Assembly (NCBI GenBank): GCA_902800585.1
Contig: CADCEW010000014.1
Span: forward strand, 1 to 42,781
DNA from: an uncultured Prevotellaceae bacterium
Lineage (GTDB): Bacteria; Bacteroidota; Bacteroidia; Bacteroidales; Bacteroidaceae
Direction of reading: 5' to 3'
Length of the DNA: 42,781 bases
The position numbers and the translations under genes were made by a program. Shown piece by piece: positions 40,544 to 42,781 of this stretch (position 1 is the stretch's first letter; each line of letters begins with the position of its first letter). Under the pieces are notes generated by a model, which worked only from the letters and a program-made list of their open reading frames with translations, had not been told where the DNA came from and did not search any database.

Positions 40544-42781
40544 TCAGAACAACTGCCCTATTTGGTAGACTGATGCACTGACAATCCAGGCGACACTGGT
40601 GGTATAAATGGCGGCGAAAGCAGCCCAACGCCAAGAGCCAGTCTCGTGTTTGATGGCTACGATGGTAGCGATACAAGGGAAGTAAAGCAATACGAAGAGC
40701 AGGTAGCAGTAGGAAACAAATGGTGTCAACTCTTCCAATCCACCCAAAACACCAATGGTAGAGGCAACGATCTCCTTAGCACCCACACCAGCAATGAGCG
40801 AGACATCCAGTTGCCAGTTGAAACCCTGTGGTGAGAACAGCGGAGCTATGGTCTTTCCCATCATTCCGATGAACGACTGGTCCATAGAGGGTGCAACACC
40901 CATAGTTCCGAAATAGCCCAATGCCCATACAATGATAGAGGCTACGAGAATAACACCTCCCATCTTCTTCAGGTATTCCTTACCTTTCTCCCATGTATGA
41001 CGACCTATCGCCTTTGCCGTCGGCATACGATAAGGAGGCAGTTCCATCACGAACGGGGTGTCTTCACCCTTGATGACGAAGGTAGAGAATATCTTACTAA
41101 CGATAACGGCGACGAGGATGCCTATCGCATAGAGGGAGAGCATCACCCACGAACGATACTGGTAGGAGAAGAACGTACCGACAATCATAATGTAGATAGG
41201 CAGACGCGCCGAACACGACATAAACGGCAGGATCATCATCGTTATCAGACGGGAACGGCGACTCTCGATGGTACGCGTCGCCATGACGGCAGGCACGTTA
41301 CAGCCGAAACCCATGATTAAAGGAATGAACGACTTACCGTGAAGTCCCATCTTATGCATCAGCTTATCCATGATGAAGGCGGCACGTGCCATATAGCCCG
41401 AGTCCTCCATCAGCGAGATAAAGAAATATAATATCAGTATCTGGGGTAAGAAAACAATGACAGAACCCACACCACCTATCACTCCATCGACCAGCATCGA
41501 ACGCAAAGGTCCCTCGGACATGGTGCTTCCAATCAATTCACCCAACCATTCCACACCTGCCTCTATCCAGTCCATCGGATACTGACCGAGAGAGAAAGTG
41601 GTCTGGAACATCACGAAGAGTATCAGGAAGAAGATGGGGAATCCGAAGTATTTGTTCGACAAAACATCATCGATGAAATGTGTCATGCGATAGGTATCCT
41701 CCTTAGTACCCTTGCGAAACTCCGCTTCTGTCAACGCACCATGAATAAAACCATACTTCGCATCCATGATAGCCGTTTCGGAGTCTTCCTTGATTTCCTC
41801 CTTTACACGCGCTGCAGCCATCTCTTTTGCCTCGATAATCTCGTCGGCATTAGGGAGTTTTCTGACATATCGTTCCACGGCAGTATCGTTCTCCAATAGT
41901 TTGATAGCTAGGTAACGCGTGGAATACAAGGGGCGTACCTCCTCATCCTCTTTCAGATGTTCCTGGATATGTTCAATACCTGCCTCTAACTCATGACCAT
42001 GGGGAATATGGATATGACGTGCCAAAAGGCTCTGATCCTCGTAGACACTGACGACCTCATGGAAGAGTTCCTGTACTCCCCTGCCCGATTTGAACGAGGT
42101 GGGAATGAAGGGGACACCGAAAAGTGTGGAGAGGGTCTTAATATGCACGAAGTCACCACGACGCTCAAACTCGTCATACATATTCAAGGCGCATACCATA
42201 CGGACATTCATATCCACCAACTGCGTCGTCAGATAAAGGTTACGCTCAAGGTTCGAAGCATCGATGACATTGATAACGACATCGGGATGCTGCTTCATTA
42301 GATGTTCACGGACATACAGTTCCTCTGGACTATAACATGATAAAGAGTAAGTACCGGGCAAGTCTGTCAAGTCAAACTCATAGCCTGCGAAAGAGGCATG
42401 TGCCTCAGAGGCATCAACAGTCACGCCGCTATAGTTGCCGACATGTCCGTGGGCACCACTGGCAAAGTTAAACAAAGAAGTCTTTCCGCAATTCGGATTA
42501 CCTACCAAAGCAACTTTGATGACATCCTTCAACGGGGCTTTATCTTCTTTCTGTTCCTGAGCATCATCATCTACCTGCGTGTCAAGAGACCGTGGTTCTA
42601 CCTTATTTACCTCTATCATCTCCGCTTCCTGATGACGTAGACTAACTTCATAGTCCATCAGTTTGTATTTCACAGGGTCCTGCAAGGGAGCGTTCAGAAG
42701 TACTTCCACATCCTCGCCTTTGATAAAGCCCATCTCAATAATGCGCTTACGAAAACCACCATGTCCTTGTACTTTTACAAT
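40544..42781 (-). CDS. feoAB: FeoA-FeoB fusion ferrous iron transporter, N-terminus beyond window
   Basis: An inner-membrane Fe(II) importer. The frame is open to the window edge and the 16 codons before the first Met read as the end of a FeoA SH3-like domain (GHGGFRKRIIEMGF, then GEDVEVL), so the gene is cut. A hydrophilic linker (about residues 46-68) leads to the FeoB G domain: G1 GNPNCGKTS, G3 DLPGTYSLS, G4 NMYDE. The transporter part has two Gate regions (GFGCNVPAVMATRTIE and LPFMSCSARLPIYIMI) and ends IVSASVYQIGQLF. Fused FeoAB is common in Bacteroidetes. Confidence 0.95.
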   Translation of the reverse strand: MVKVQGHGGFRKRIIEMGFIKGEDVEVLLNAPLQDPVKYKLMDYEVSLRHQEAEMIEVNKVEPRSLDTQVDDDAQEQKEDKAPLKDVIKVALVGNPNCGKTSLFNFASGAHGHVGNYSGVTVDASEAHASFAGYEFDLTDLPGTYSLSCYSPEELYVREHLMKQHPDVVINVIDASNLERNLYLTTQLVDMNVRMVCALNMYDEFERRGDFVHIKTLSTLFGVPFIPTSFKSGRGVQELFHEVVSVYEDQSLLARHIHIPHGHELEAGIEHIQEHLKEDEEVRPLYSTRYLAIKLLENDTAVERYVRKLPNADEIIEAKEMAAARVKEEIKEDSETAIMDAKYGFIHGALTEAEFRKGTKEDTYRMTHFIDDVLSNKYFGFPIFFLILFVMFQTTFSLGQYPMDWIEAGVEWLGELIGSTMSEGPLRSMLVDGVIGGVGSVIVFLPQILILYFFISLMEDSGYMARAAFIMDKLMHKMGLHGKSFIPLIMGFGCNVPAVMATRTIESRRSRLITMMILPFMSCSARLPIYIMIVGTFFSYQYRSWVMLSLYAIGILVAVIVSKIFSTFVIKGEDTPFVMELPPYRMPTAKAIGRHTWEKGKEYLKKMGGVILVASIIVWALGYFGTMGVAPSMDQSFIGMMGKTIAPLFSPQGFNWQLDVSLIAGVGAKEIVASTIGVLGGLEELTPFVSYCYLLFVLLYFPCIATIVAIKHETGSWRWAAFAAIYTTSVAWIVSASVYQIGQLF

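Overview
The window looks like chromosomal DNA of a gut- or oral-type Bacteroidales bacterium, most likely Prevotellaceae (Prevotella/Segatella group). The support is a set of lineage habits rather than one marker: an LpxC-FabZ fusion in an lpxD-lpxC/fabZ-lpxA run, a FeoA-FeoB fusion, DUF3256, DUF4296 and DUF5687 proteins, a secreted M64 peptidase, a BspA-type leucine-rich repeat protein with a C-terminal tail of the kind common in Prevotella, and promoters of the Bacteroidota TTG-N20-TAnnTTTG type. Most genes lack Shine-Dalgarno sequences. I see no rRNA or tRNA gene, transposase, prophage or CRISPR.

Layout. 1-9301 (+): end of a histidine operon (hisIE, cut by the window edge), an FtsE-like ATPase, lysine genes lysC and lysA, two atypical glycosyltransferase-like genes, class III fructose-bisphosphatase, a short HPPK-like protein and a secreted M64 peptidase, several joined by ATGA overlaps. 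9286-10062 (-): a SpoU-family RNA methyltransferase. 10213-17568 (+): lipid A genes (lpxD, lpxC/fabZ, lpxA), miaA, a class A penicillin-binding protein and ispE, so an envelope block. 27706-17724 (-): a ten-gene co-oriented run from ileS through a TraR/DksA-like protein, lspA, DUF4296, a small overlapping gene, a nucleoside-type MFS transporter, rsmE, an orphan ABC ATPase and a phenylacetate-CoA ligase to DUF3256. 28322-29378 (+): a membrane protein and a secreted cupin with six consecutive cysteines. 32457-29399 (-): a 3'-5' exonuclease, rlmI-like methyltransferase and tilS. 32557-37588 (+): ftsK, lolA-like, DUF5687 and rlmH. 38120-40541 (+): an LRR protein, a 42-residue peptide with a strong Shine-Dalgarno sequence, a membrane protein and a winged-helix regulator. 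42781-40544 (-): feoAB, cut by the window edge.

The coding content is mostly housekeeping. The least explained signals are non-coding. The ileS upstream region (27707-28321) holds two composite hairpin elements whose arms differ in sequence between copies but stay complementary within each copy, a 22-bp-period array, and three copies of a promoter-like module. A related 22-bp array lies in the opposite orientation in the rlmH-LRR gap. Between ispE and the DUF3256 gene is a complete minus-strand transcription unit, with promoter and terminator but no gene, that looks like a roughly 70-nt small RNA. All reading was by eye; no alignment, folding or database search was run.
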